Shown: piece by piece, positions 24,517-35,961 of the stretch | Layout: the number at the start of each line of letters is the position of its first letter | How positions within the stretch are numbered: the first letter of the stretch is position 1 | DNA from: Thamnidium elegans | Taxonomy: Eukaryota > Mucoromycota > Mucoromycetes > Mucorales > Mucoraceae | Direction: 5' to 3' | Assembly: GCA_025201345.1 (NCBI GenBank) | Contig: JAIXMG010000006.1 | Location: 186,001 to 250,000, forward strand | Length of the DNA stretch: 64,000 nt | Notes under the pieces: generated by a model | Database searches by the model: none | What the model was told of the DNA's origin: nothing | The model's input: the letters and a program-made list of their open reading frames with translations, nothing else | Made by a program: the position numbers and the translations under genes

Positions 24517-27189
24517 CTCACTACACACACTACATTTAAACGCAGCATTCTGTCTACAAAGCTTTTCATTAAGCAATTGCATTAATTATTTAAAATATAA
24601 TTAATTCATTTCTAAACCTTTTAAGACGTATATATAGAATAAGAAGACAACTAGTAGCTTCGGTAGATAAACATATTTATTCCCAATTTTTTTACTGTCA
24701 CAAACGGCAGGTTCACTAGTAATAATTAAAGTAATAAAGCAAGATACCAGTAAATATATATTTTATCTAGTATAACAAACCATAGTAAACAGAATAATAA
24801 AATAAAATAGTAGATATTAAAAACCTCGTATCGACTTGATGACCCAACTGTTTTGTTATAGGTATTAGTAGAAAGAGTAGATTAACACATCTTTGAACAA
24901 CAAAGCAAAAAACTCGGCTATTACAGTTTCGACTGTCTGATGTACTGCAAATGCGCTGACGCTAAAGTATTGGTATATGTAATTGGATCTAAATGTTTAC
25001 ATGTATCGCGTGTGCGTAAAGGTTCCAAATTCGAGTCATTGTCTTTACCTAGTTATAACCGAGAGCTGTGAATATCTCTCTCTCAAACACCCATTCATCA
25101 TAACGTCATTCTTATCTCCAGTGTATAAGCCGTCGAATATGTAGAAGAAAAAAGTTATAGGTAAGAAATTAATGTGACAACATAAGAGATTAGAAAGTTA
25201 GCAATCATAGGCAAAGATGATCTATACTATATGTAAAATTAACCAGACCCATAGGAACAACAGGGATAAAACTTTTGTGATGATAGTTTGGGAATCATTT
25301 TATTCCTAGAGATAAAAATTAGCAAACAGGCAATAATTTCCGTATCAATAATAAAGTTGCAGTGTAATGTGCTATCTAATGTAAATGGTACAAAGAAGAT
25401 AAGTCTTTTTCGATATAATAAAATTATATTTTACTTAAATGTAGACACTCTTTAAATAATATGATTATTTGTACCAAGTTTATAAAATATTTAGCAATAA
25501 GATTAAAACTTCTTTACTTTTGTGTAACTTTATCTAATTACTCGAGCCAAATAACATTCCAGTAGCTAATATGAATCACTATTTCTTATAGCATGACTCA
25601 TTATTACAGTTTATTACACATTTTTCCTACGCAGATTTAAAAGCATACGGACAAATGCGGATTTTTTTTTTATTTACATAACCAGTTAGTACATATATAT
25701 GAAATATAACCGTCTATTCATAAAATAGAGAACTTATTGGTTAATGGGAATATGCTAGTACCTAATAAAGTAGGTGATGAGAATTACTAACTTCTTACCT
25801 ATCTAACGTTTACCAAAGTGATATAAGAGAAATTTCTATTAAAATATGCGTGATGTCGTAATTTATCACTCTTTTCTGGAAACCCTGATAAGTTAATCTG
25901 GATAATAATAATGTGCCTGGACTTTACGTTTATAAGTACAAACATTTATATACGTTATGCTTTAAACCCAAGCAATGTTTACATAATTTTGACCCCCTTA
26001 CATATTAATTGGACGTATTATCGTAGAAGATAGGTATCTAGTATACACGTAGAAAAAAAACGGAATAAATATACTATCAAAGAAGTGAAATATTCTATTT
26101 ATATTATAGATGCGATAGCACGCACTACTATCCTATTATATTATGTATACGAAATCTTAGTTTCCAGAATGAAATGATATTAAAAGCATAAGAGTTTGCG
26201 GGAAACCTAAAAAATTAATAATATCATATGCGTATAATTTAGTCTAATATAATAAAGGTTCGCACCGAGGCCTAGAATATGTGACATAAAACCAGAAAAA
26301 AGAAAGGGTAATGTCGGCTCGTACCTTTATGTACTAAAAAGAAGATACATTACGTTAAATCGTATCTAGATTTTAAACGTAACAATAGTATATTCAAAAA
26401 GAGTAAATACCTAAAGAGCATTTATTTATTACTGCCTATACAATAAAGTGTAAAAGTTACTGTTATCACTTTGGCTCGAGACTTGACCAAAAAAAAAAGA
26501 AAAAAAAAAGAAGAAGATCTGTAGCTCTCGTGCTATATATGTCAAAACAGTCGATATTGTATTTACTGTTATCTTTTATCGTATAAAATATAAAGTTTCG
26601 AGCTAATATAAAAACTGAGGCGCTTCTAGCCCAATGTTATAATAGCAACCTGTACGTAAAAAGTATACTCAATTAGGTTGACTTCTGAATATTAATTACA
26701 TTTGTATATTTGTAAATATTGACGTCCTTATACTTAGCTCGAGAGCTAGTATTCTTTATGCAATTGATAAAGAAAAATAGATTAGGCATCTAAATAGGCT
26801 AACCAAAGACTGAGTCCATTGTAAACTTAGCTGATCACGCTCATTGGATTTACAGCTCTATATAATATATGTATTGCGCGACCAATAAGCAGTTTTTTAT
26901 CTGCAGAGTCGTATTAATATACCAAGTAAGTAACTAAGTATTAAAACCAATTATTTTATCAAAGATCCATGCGTTGTGTATTAGAGTTTAGTATAAAGTA
27001 ATAGTTTAAGTGATTATTGAACCATTCCAGGAGCTTGTCAATGCAAAATAAAACTTAATACCGATTTACATAGATCTTCCTAAACTATCAAGATACGAGA
27101 TTTTTTATTAAATTCAATGTAAAGCCCTGATAATGCTATTCCATGCTGGTCCGAAACCAAATCTATTTCAAGAAGCTTAAGCCTGTAAG

Positions 27190-27225
<36 letters not shown>

Positions 27226-27300
27226 GATTTTTGACATATATATATAATGGGACGTATTACCATATTTTTTTTTGCAACAATTACTGAATATCAAATTTAA
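24517..27300. other. Gene-free AT-rich region upstream of PDC paralogue 1
   Basis: About 2.8 kb with frequent stops in all frames. A T34 run at about 27191-27224 and a TATA-like catatatatataat (27235-27247) lie shortly before the PDC start. No relic was recognised. Confidence 0.5.
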
Positions 27301-28989
27301 ATGTCTCAAGTCTCAATTGGTCAATATATCCTTAATCGTCTCAAAGAGATTAATATCGACACCATCTTTGGTGTTCCCGGTGATTTTAATATGCCTCTCT
27401 TAGATCTCATTGAAGATGATGTCGCGTTAACCTGGGGTAACAATGCAAACGAATTAAATTCTGCCTACGCTGCCGACGGTTACGCCCGTGTTCGTGGTGC
27501 TGGTGCCGTTGTCACTGCGTTTGGTGTTGGAGAACTCTCAGCTATAAACGGTATTGCTGGTTCTTACTCTGAAATGTTACCTGTCATCCATATTGTTGGT
27601 ACCCCCCGAACTACTACTCAAGAAAAGGGGTCTTTAATGCATCACTCTCTTGGTAATGGAGACTTCAGAGTATTCGAAAAGATGTCCGCCATGGTCACTG
27701 TTGCATCTGCCTCTTTAACTCTCGCTAATGCGATTTCTGAAATTGATCGAGTTATCCAAACTGCAGTTATTAACAAACGTCCTGGTTATATTAGCCTTCC
27801 TTTTAACTTGATTAATACAATGGTAGAACTACCTTCTGTACTCCCTCTTATAGTTTCTCCTCCCAAAAGCCCTGAACAGGTTAAAAACATAGCTATCAAG
27901 GAAATTTTGAGAGTAATCCAAGAGTCTCAAAACCCTGTAATTATTGTTGATGGTTGTATTCTTCGTCACAGACTCACAGCTGAGGCTAACGAATTCGTTG
28001 AAATTTCAGGCCTCCCTACCTTTTCTGCTCCCATGGGAAAGGGGGCTATAGATGAATCGCTTCCAAACTATCGTGGTGTTTACGCTGGTGCCATTTCCTT
28101 TGAAGAGGTTTCCGAGGAAATAAAAAACGCCGATCTTTTAATTGAAATTGGCTCTATTAAATCAGATTTCAATACGGGTAACTTTACTTACGGATTAGAA
28201 AAGATCAAAACCATTTCTTTGAACAGTAGCAACACTATTATTTTCCACGCAGAATATTCCGGTGTTCGTATGCAAGATGTACTTCCCCTATTAACAGCAG
28301 CACTCTCAGAAAATAAAATCAGCTTAGATTACAAGCCTCGCGTCAGATCAGCACCCATTGACAATGAAACGGTCGAAATTACCCATAACTATTTGTGGAA
28401 CAAGGTACCCGAGTACATCGGAGAGAATGGTATTATAGTATCTGAAACAGGAACTTCAGAGTTTGGTATATTTAATATGGAAAGTCCAAAGGGCGCTACA
28501 TTTATTGGCCAAATTCTTTGGGGTTCAATTGGTTATTCCGTTGGAGCCGCCGTCGGTGCTGCTATGGCTGATCGTAGTCGTAAAGTGTATTTGTTTGTTG
28601 GCGACGGCTCATTTCAGTTGACAGCACAAGAGATTTCTGTTTTCATTCGACAAGGCCTAACACCTGTTATTTTTCTCTTGAACAATGACGGCTATCTTAT
28701 GGAAAAGCTCATTCACGGCCCTGAGCGTAGTTACAACAATTTCCAAATGTGGAAGTACAGCCAAACTTTAGATTACTTTGGCGGTAATTTAGAGGTTAAC
28801 AAGACTGAAGGAAAGAACCCATCCCCCATCGGAATAGAGGCTAAAGTCAGCACTCGTCAAGATTTTGAAAATGCTATGGAAAAGGTTAGCGAAGAACCAG
28901 ACAAGATTCACTTTTTGGAAGTCATCATGCCTGCGTTTGACTCTCCTCGCGAGCTTTTATTATTATGCGATCTATCCGAGAATCGTTAA
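27301..28989 (+). CDS. Pyruvate decarboxylase, paralogue 1 (catalytic residues intact)
   Basis: Thiamine-diphosphate enzyme converting pyruvate to acetaldehyde and CO2. Intronless, 562 residues, the standard length. Its numbering matches yeast Pdc1 at the active site: Asp28 (GVPGDFN), Glu51 (NNANELN) and His114-His115 (HHSLGNGDF). The Mg2+/ThDP motif is intact, GDGS at 434-437 and NNDGY at 461-465, followed by the catalytic Glu in LMEKLIHG. This is the copy most like a working enzyme, with paralogue 3. A related 2-oxo-acid decarboxylase such as indolepyruvate decarboxylase is possible. A TATA-like run lies about 55 bp upstream. Confidence 0.93.
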   Translation: MSQVSIGQYILNRLKEINIDTIFGVPGDFNMPLLDLIEDDVALTWGNNANELNSAYAADGYARVRGAGAVVTAFGVGELSAINGIAGSYSEMLPVIHIVGTPRTTTQEKGSLMHHSLGNGDFRVFEKMSAMVTVASASLTLANAISEIDRVIQTAVINKRPGYISLPFNLINTMVELPSVLPLIVSPPKSPEQVKNIAIKEILRVIQESQNPVIIVDGCILRHRLTAEANEFVEISGLPTFSAPMGKGAIDESLPNYRGVYAGAISFEEVSEEIKNADLLIEIGSIKSDFNTGNFTYGLEKIKTISLNSSNTIIFHAEYSGVRMQDVLPLLTAALSENKISLDYKPRVRSAPIDNETVEITHNYLWNKVPEYIGENGIIVSETGTSEFGIFNMESPKGATFIGQILWGSIGYSVGAAVGAAMADRSRKVYLFVGDGSFQLTAQEISVFIRQGLTPVIFLLNNDGYLMEKLIHGPERSYNNFQMWKYSQTLDYFGGNLEVNKTEGKNPSPIGIEAKVSTRQDFENAMEKVSEEPDKIHFLEVIMPAFDSPRELLLLCDLSENR

Positions 28990-30120
28990 ATAAACTAGGT
29001 TCCTCAGGACGTATGTTAGTCTATAGCCCAATATTAACCCTAAACAATATATATTTTTTTTCAATTATATTTAAACAATTTTTTTATTATTACCTACACC
29101 GTTCACATCCTTACATACAGTAAATATATTATATATACTAGGCATATGTAAACTAAATAAAAATCTGATAAGATATAATGAGGCATATTTTAAATTATCT
29201 GGAGAATAACTACCATCTACAAAGCTCGTATAAAACCACCGTTAACCCCAGAAATAATATTCCTAAAAAGAAGCCATTTATTGCTACGTTTAACAGAAAA
29301 AAAAAAACTGGGGATCGCTTAAACCATTATTTGAAGAAAATAAATGTACCTTTTCTTGAATTTTCCAGTTGGATTTTTTTTTATTCTCGATAAAAGTAGT
29401 TATTCTATTATAATGCTTAAAAAGACCAGATAAGGCGCGATGTCTATTTTTTAAATTGCAAAAAAAAAAAAAAAGAAAGCTTCGTCAAAATTTATAGATT
29501 TTTTTTTGTTATTAACAAATGCTAATGATAAATATGGTGTAAAATCAAAATGATTATAATTATGTTTGTAAGCCGACTACACCACAACCAATTTAATACC
29601 GCAATATTGTCCGGGAATAGATGCAGTGTAACTGAAAACAAAGTTTGATAGTAAGATATTATAAAACTTACTAGATAATTAAAAAAGTTTTACGTCAAAT
29701 ATGACGGGTGCTATATTATACGAATTTAAATTGAAAAAATAGTAAATGTATAACAGAAGCAAAGCGAGTAAATTAGCCTATATTAATAATATGTACTCAT
29801 AATTAGGGATACTATACCCTAACGTTTCCACATAGACATCTACTTTTCTATTAGGAAAGCGTAAATAAAAGCTATAAAGAGTTTACCTGAGAAGTCTCCT
29901 AATCTAACTCAACTATGTATCGCTTAAAAAAATAGACAAGTAACATTATCGGCCCTAAATCGGCTAGTACAGCATATAAAACCAACGATTCCAACTATTT
30001 TAATCGTGCATATATATTAGGATGAGAACCTTAAAGGATAGGTACATACATACGTAAAACTTTCATTCAAAGTATAAGAAAATTACAGAAAATTAATTGA
30101 TATAATTAAGAGTATAACGA

Positions 30121-30153
<33 letters not shown>

Positions 30154-30181
30154 CATGTAACCCACTTTCAAAAAGGGTTCT
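28990..30181. other. Intergenic region
   Basis: AT-rich, with a T30 run at about 30124-30153. Short frames such as 29178-29393 are lysine-rich low complexity and are not called. Confidence 0.5.
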
Positions 30182-31501
30182 TTATTTTTCAGTTTCAGAG
30201 TAAAGGTAGTTAAAGATAACTTCATCTTTAATAATACCTACTCGCTTGCTAGTAAGCAAGTTTCGGGCAGCTTTAGAGTGATTATAGATAATACCATTAA
30301 AAAACTTCGTCATATCTTTTCCTATTCCGGCATCAACATATTTAGAACCTCCAGGATGATCAAATCCTTCAACATCATACATTATACCGTCTAATAGGAT
30401 CCATTGTTTATGTTTCACTTTTACCATAGACTCGAATTCTTCCATAGTGTATTCTGGTAGTTCATATAGAGGAGTACCAAATTTTAGATTGCTTTTGATT
30501 TCATTTACTTTCTTTTCGATCATTTGTATTCTTCCTTTTTCTATTTCATTAGCAGAAAATGTATTCAGATCATAGGTTTGTCTTATAAAGCTCAAAAATT
30601 TAATAAGCCATTTAGTAGGGTCGTATTGATACCAGAGAATGGCATTACGGTAATCGTGAGGGAATTCATGATGAAAATTATGGTAGCCTTCTCCATTAGT
30701 AATAATCGCAGTAATCCAAGAGTTTTTAGGAGAATAATTGTCGGCATAAGGAGTCTCACCAAGGTAATGGGCGAGGCTATTGACACAGAATGTAGCATGA
30801 TGTATGCATACGAGACGGCATAGACCAGCAAAAACAAAGCCTCCCTTCCAATCTTTCCAACCTAGGCCAACAACTAGCGCTGGGAAAATAAACGATAAAA
30901 AAATCGCGAAAGGTACATAATATTTGTGCTGAAATTGAACTAGAGAATCGTTTTTTAAATCAGTCGTATCAGCGTATCCAAGTTTATCCTTGGGCCTATT
31001 AATTAGCATCCAACCTATATGCGAAAAAAAAAGTCCACGAGTAACTGCATAGGGGTCTTTATCAGAGTCAGTCCAGCGGTGATGAGCGCGGTGACCTCTA
31101 GACCACCAATAAATAGAACCTTCGAAAGCACTAGAACCAGCTATAGCAAGAATAATACGAGTGATATTTGTAGCTTTAAAAGAGTTATGCGCCCAGTAAC
31201 GATGGTACCCGGCAGTTATACCAAAAACAGAAATTAAATAGTATATAATAGAGAAGTAAAGTGTTTTGTTTTGTAGTTTAGTGTTAAGACCCAAATAAAT
31301 ACCTAAAACGGGAGTAGAAAACAATAGAATACTTTGTGGCCAGTTAACCCGAGTAGTAAAGTTTTTCAGAGTAGTGGGTTCGTCAAAAAGAGGGGGTAAC
31401 TTCGAATGGAAGTTAATAAACTGCTCTTTCTCTGTTGGCGTATAACCGTACGGAGGAGAACTTTTTTCTTGAACTTGTGTCTTTTCTGTAATTGTACACA
31501 T
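30182..31501 (-). CDS. OLE1: Delta9 acyl-CoA desaturase with cytochrome b5 domain
   Basis: Introduces the first double bond into palmitoyl- and stearoyl-CoA in the ER. Single exon, 439 residues, complete. The desaturase domain carries HRYWAH, HRAHHRWTD and HNFHHEFPHDYR, with hydrophobic pairs around them (SIIYYLISVFGITAGY; AIFLSFIFPALVVGL). The fused C-terminal cytochrome b5 domain has the haem ligands in FDHPGGSKY and IIYNHSKAARNL. This is the fungal Ole1 layout. Unlike the spliced Delta12 gene, it has no intron. It lies between PDC paralogues 1 and 2 in an otherwise gene-poor stretch. Confidence 0.95.
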   Translation of the reverse strand: MCTITEKTQVQEKSSPPYGYTPTEKEQFINFHSKLPPLFDEPTTLKNFTTRVNWPQSILLFSTPVLGIYLGLNTKLQNKTLYFSIIYYLISVFGITAGYHRYWAHNSFKATNITRIILAIAGSSAFEGSIYWWSRGHRAHHRWTDSDKDPYAVTRGLFFSHIGWMLINRPKDKLGYADTTDLKNDSLVQFQHKYYVPFAIFLSFIFPALVVGLGWKDWKGGFVFAGLCRLVCIHHATFCVNSLAHYLGETPYADNYSPKNSWITAIITNGEGYHNFHHEFPHDYRNAILWYQYDPTKWLIKFLSFIRQTYDLNTFSANEIEKGRIQMIEKKVNEIKSNLKFGTPLYELPEYTMEEFESMVKVKHKQWILLDGIMYDVEGFDHPGGSKYVDAGIGKDMTKFFNGIIYNHSKAARNLLTSKRVGIIKDEVIFNYLYSETEK

Positions 31502-32689
31502 TTAGATATTAGTTTATTTGAGATAAAAACAAAAGCAAAACCCTGTTCACTTTTGTGCTTTTATTTAAATATATTTTATTATGGAACAGCTGTCTCGACT
31601 ATATGAATTTGTGGAGATGCAGGTCTAACAACGAAATTGGTATATTTGTAAATTATGCCCCTTGTTTTTAACTCTTTTCGTTTGCCGCTAATTCAAATTC
31701 ATAGCCGGTTTCGTGAATTACTCAAGCAAAACATTGATGATAAGAGTATACATGGGATATATATAATAAAATATTCCAGTGTTTCGAATTAGCGTAAAAG
31801 TAGTATACAAGAAACACTCTCTTAAAGACAGAAAATTCTATATCTTTAAAAAGAAATAACTAATATATATCTATATCACAAGTGTCAAACCTAGCCAAGG
31901 TTGTCAATCATTCTAAAACTCTTCGAACCTTTAGCCATAGAAACAAAATATATTTCGAAACGCTAAAAACAATATAATTGTAATGTTGCTGATTATAAGT
32001 GAATACCAAGTTTGTTATGCTAGAGACATTCGATCTAATTCGAAGTATTAAGAGTAAATATCAATTAATCATAGTCCTAGTTTAAATATTATGACAATTT
32101 ATGGCTTACTTTACGAAATTAAGAGACTTATTCTTATGACTGATAACTGTATTTGGAGTATATTCCTACTTGATTTTGTAATAATTAATTTCTTATCTCG
32201 GTATGATATATCTATTGTAATAATATATGAAATATGTAAAATAAGTACACTACTTTGAAAAACTACATTATATGGGACTTCAAGAACGCATAAGGATTGA
32301 AAATTAATCACCGGTCCTTAAAAGTAATGCACAGTGATCAAACTTGAAATAATGTTCAAGCAGCTATAATGACTACTTGACATGTTACTCAATAAATAAG
32401 ATATTCAGGGTAGAACAGTTTATTTGAATACCAAGTTCGCCGGCTATCCAAAGTGGTAACTGAAGGTAAAACACTGTACCACGCACGTGATTATTTCCAT
32501 TTTCCGTTCTCTGTGTTTCTAGATGAAATGAAATTGAAAAGTAGATTTATACTCTTTTTCTAGACTAGTTCAAACCGATTTTTCTATGAGGACACATATC
32601 CCATCAAGTTTCAGCATATCTTATTTAGCCTTAGAAGTCATCTATAGTCATCTATAGTCGTCGTCTTACAGTCTGCAGCAATGCGACGT
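31502..32689. other. Intergenic region
   Basis: AT-rich, no coding-like stretch seen before the transposase relic that follows. Confidence 0.45.
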
Positions 32690-33030
32690 GCGAGTTCGTC
32701 TTCCTTTTTCTACGAATTTCTCTGAATATTTTTCAACACTCTTTGATAGGGTTTAAAAGGAGATTAAGGTGGCATAAACAAAAGTTTATATCTATGTTTA
32801 TGGCATTCACCACAAGACGAGAGTGATTTATTCTACAATTATCCACCACAATGTACATAATTATTTTATCATGTTCGCCAAGACATTTATGCGAGATTCC
32901 ATAGCCCTGACACTGTGATAAGTTGTTGTCCCTTTCCTGGGTTACTTTGGCTCAGTAGATTCTTGAGTGACAGTCTTTCCTTTCTTTGGACTGGGCACTT
33001 GCAAATGAGCACCTGTTTTACTGTCAAAAT
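32690..33030 (-). pseudogene. Decayed Tc1/mariner transposase
   Basis: On the minus strand, fragments in shifting frames align with the better-preserved transposase at 56479-57171: GKTVTQESTEPK, then RKGTTTYHSVRAMESRINV, then YIVVDNCRINHSRLVVNA (second catalytic Asp region), then LLLNPIKEC (third catalytic position, Lys instead of Asp/Glu). Several stops and frameshifts show it is dead. Confidence 0.7.
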
Positions 33031-33504
33031 CTCATGTCCTCCGCTGTATGTATAGGGCATATCATCCGGAAAATAAACTAGCAGCTAAAAATGAAGAGAA
33101 AGCACGCCAATGGGTGCATATCAAGCTGGGCTGCTTTACAGACACATTATATTTTGGATGGATAACTAAGTATGTATACAAACCACCGTCCCTAATAGAG
33201 TTCAAGCCCTTTTATATTACAACTAAGCTAATGGGACAATTGTTGTGGAGCTGAGGTTGTAAACAGTGTATATTTGTTTGTAACTGTGTAGAAAAACGGC
33301 TTTATGCAAGACATTAGTTTTAGAATTATATATAATAGATATGTTTCCAATAAAAAAAGAGTAGTTTTATTGGTTATACTTTAATGATATTTGTCAAGTA
33401 AAGGGAACTATATGTAAATGCGTATCTTTGTAGTTTATAATACAATGTAAAATAGAACATGATAACTGAATGACAAGAGTAGAAGTATAAGAAATATTTT
33501 CCAA
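33031..33504. other. Spacer between transposase relic and MITE
   Basis: No gene. The open frame 33048-33254 is not convincing. Confidence 0.4.
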
Positions 33505-33651
33505 TTACAGTAGCGGCTCTATTTAAGGGTGGATTTCTCCAGGACACGTTCTTCCATCCCCCGTTTTAACGCCACTATTATCGCTAATAATCGATTTAAG
33601 GGTGGATTTTCTGAGAATTTTGGCCACCCTTAAATAGAGCCGCTACTGTAA
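33505..33651. mobile_element. MITE with 28-bp perfect inverted repeats and TA target site
   Basis: Left arm 33505-33532 and right arm 33624-33651 are exact reverse complements (inner sequence CAGTAGCGGCTCTATTTAAG). If TA at 33506-33507 and 33649-33650 is the target duplication, the element is the 141 bp between, starting CAGTAG, as expected for a Tc1/mariner-mobilised MITE. A further copy of atttaagggtggatttt at about 33594-33611 pairs with the right arm, making a nested hairpin. It is noncoding. Confidence 0.9.
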
Positions 33652-33656
33652 CAGGT

Positions 33657-35240
33657 TTAAACATCTTCGGTTTGAGCATCTTGAATATCATTTGTTTCGG
33701 TATCGTCAACTTCATCACTGTTTTCAAATTCTTCAGTAACATCCGTTTCGCTATCATCAGTATCGTCATCCTCCATATCTTCAATATCATTATCTTTATC
33801 CCAAATGACTTTTGAAATACAAACGGGTGCGTCTTGTCCAAGGTGATCTCCCAAAACCAGATCCATTGATTTTCTTTTCGTGCCTCTTGTGGCAGAGGTC
33901 TTCATCAACAAACACATTTCCTAGATAGCCAGTGTTAATGATCAAAATATGTGCTATATTTCTGTAAGTCTGTCTTTACCAAGAATTTATATAGTCCTTC
34001 AACTAAATTTTGCATGTATGGGTGAATGTCATTAATGGTGGCAGGGAAACGTAGCGTCTTAAGCTTCTTTGTGTAGTATAACTTATTGTCGACAAGGCCC
34101 ACAAAGCAAAGGTGCATTTGAAAACCCATGACAATGATGTACGGAGCAAATAGATCATGAATATTGACGGACTTGTTCTTGGATAAAATGGTATTTAAAG
34201 CAGATTTTGAAGCTATAACAGCCTTTCGCTTGTCCTTATAATATTTTGACTGTAAAAAAGCAGGAGCAAACTCACCAGAGCCATGATCGCTAGAAAGATC
34301 TTTATATACTTTTGAGGCAATAGAAACCAAACGGAGATCCATTTTCATTTGAATTCCTTGTGAGATGAGAGTTGCAGGCTGAGTATCTCCCCTAAAACAA
34401 AGACAAAATACATGAGCAAAATATCCAAATTTGGGTAATCTGGATGTCATCATACCAGTGAGGAATAATGCCGCTGTTTATACAAAGCTTTTCAATCAGT
34501 GGTAACCAGAACTTTGCAAGGTAGTCGCACTCGGAGAAGCTCTTGATAACTTCAGAGCCAAATAGATATTATTCTTCAATATGCTTCTTTAATCTGATAC
34601 AATAAAAAAGTTAGCTACGTAATGACAGTCATACAAAATCATTGCTGCTTCTACTCACATGAATTTTGTCAGTTCCTTTGATTTGTTAATAAATGTGCTT
34701 CTTGAATTCTCTTTTTCAATACCATTGAGGGCTGTTTTGAGAGATTTATTGTTGTCTTTTATTTTCTAAATATAAAATAATATTATTTAATGAAACGTTT
34801 TTAATAGCAAGTATATTTACTTTGATGTGTTTTCCGATGGATGTAAAGCCTTCTTCTTGAGTTGAAGGCATGGGAAAATTCTTTTTAAGGATTTTTCTTT
34901 TTCTTGTTGGCTCATGCGCATTAATCGTGAATCTTGACTTATGTCTGATAAATCCAAAATGTGATTTCTTGACAGGCTAAAAAAAAATACGAAAAAAGTT
35001 AGTAAAAACTCGCGAACAAGACATACTTGCTACGTTTTGTAATATAGCTCTTTATAGGTCTTCGCTTTTTTGCGCGCAAGACAACTGAAAACATATTTCA
35101 GGTTCTTGACAATAGGTTATAAGGAAGTATGTTAGTGTGGATTTTGCTTTAAATTATATATTATCCACTCACTTTTTTCTTTGTAATTTTTTGGTTAATT
35201 CTTGGTACACCACCATTTACACCGCCATTGCCAATTTAGC
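33657..35240 (-). CDS. Multi-exon orphan protein, possibly degenerate
   Basis: Confident 3' exons are 34456-34560 or beyond, 33980-34391 and 33657-33920; the two introns between them are GT-AG and keep frame. Exon text includes CDYLAKFWLPLIEKLC, GDTQPATLISQGIQMKMDLR, SGEFAPAFLQSKYYKDKRKA and an acidic tail rich in Asp and Glu. Coding-like blocks upstream (FGFIRHKSRFTINAHEPTRK; MPSTQEEGFTSIGKH; GNGGVNGGVPRINQK) look like earlier exons with plausible splice sites. One in-frame TAA near 34570 is unexplained and may mark a missed intron or decay. The block order matches, from memory, an uncharacterised Mucorales multi-copy family. The stop codon is 6 bp from the MITE. Confidence 0.5.
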
Positions 35241-35385
35241 GAAATTCCTGCATCGACACCACCATATCATAAGGAAATATTTAGACATTTGATAATATAA
35301 AAGGTTCTTGCTTGTATATGAATTCATTGTTTAAAAAAAAGGAAAGAAAAAAAAAGGATGGAATAAATAGGTTGATTTAATCATG

Positions 35386-35450
35386 ATAAAAAGGGGTTTA
35401 TTTAACTATCATAAAATGGGGTTTATTTAATCATCGTAATATTTATATTA
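35386..35450. repeat. Short degenerate tandem repeat
   Basis: The unit taatcatgataaaaaggggtt, about 24-27 bp and ending in tattt, occurs about two and a half times with small changes. Confidence 0.6.
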
Positions 35451-35489
35451 CAATTTACTTTCTTACGATATTAAAAAAAAGTCGTTTTT

Positions 35490-35961
35490 ACATGTAAAGT
35501 GCCGTGCCTCATCAAGAGTAGCTGGAGAAAGCCCATACCGTTTTCGAAAAAAAAAGCTAGCTGGTGACAAAAATCAGCAAACAAAGGGCACACTAACCAA
35601 GTATTATGTCAATTTCGTTAAAGAAATTCTTGCTAAGATGGACGAGTTTCCTGAAATGAAAGGACATTATCTAATTATGGATAACGCGCCCATACATACA
35701 GGCAAAATAATTGACGAGATGATCGAAAAGCGTGGTTACAAATGCATTTACTTGCCAACTTACTCTCCCGAACTCAACCCAATAGAACAATTTTGGTCTG
35801 TTGTTAAGAGTAGTGTGAAAAGAGAGTTTGTACTTAAAAAAGATACCATTCCTCAAATAGTTGCAGATGCTAGCAACCAAGTTGCCCAGTCATCTTTTGA
35901 AGGGTTTGCACACTATTCCGTTAAACATTTTGATGACTGCCTTGCAGGCCGTCCTATTTAA
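35490..35961 (+). pseudogene. 5'-truncated Tc1/mariner transposase (DD34E lineage)
   Basis: C-terminal half only. From about 35490 the frame reads ASSRVAGESPYRF, a run of Lys, then LAGDKNQQTKGTLTKYYV, and continues from 35638 with MKGHYLIMDNAPIHTG (second catalytic Asp) and YSPELNPIEQFWSVVK (third catalytic Glu). The spacing between these is 34 residues. The first catalytic Asp and the DNA-binding region are missing, and no terminal inverted repeat was found. It is a different lineage from the copies at 32.7 and 56.5 kb. Confidence 0.8.
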
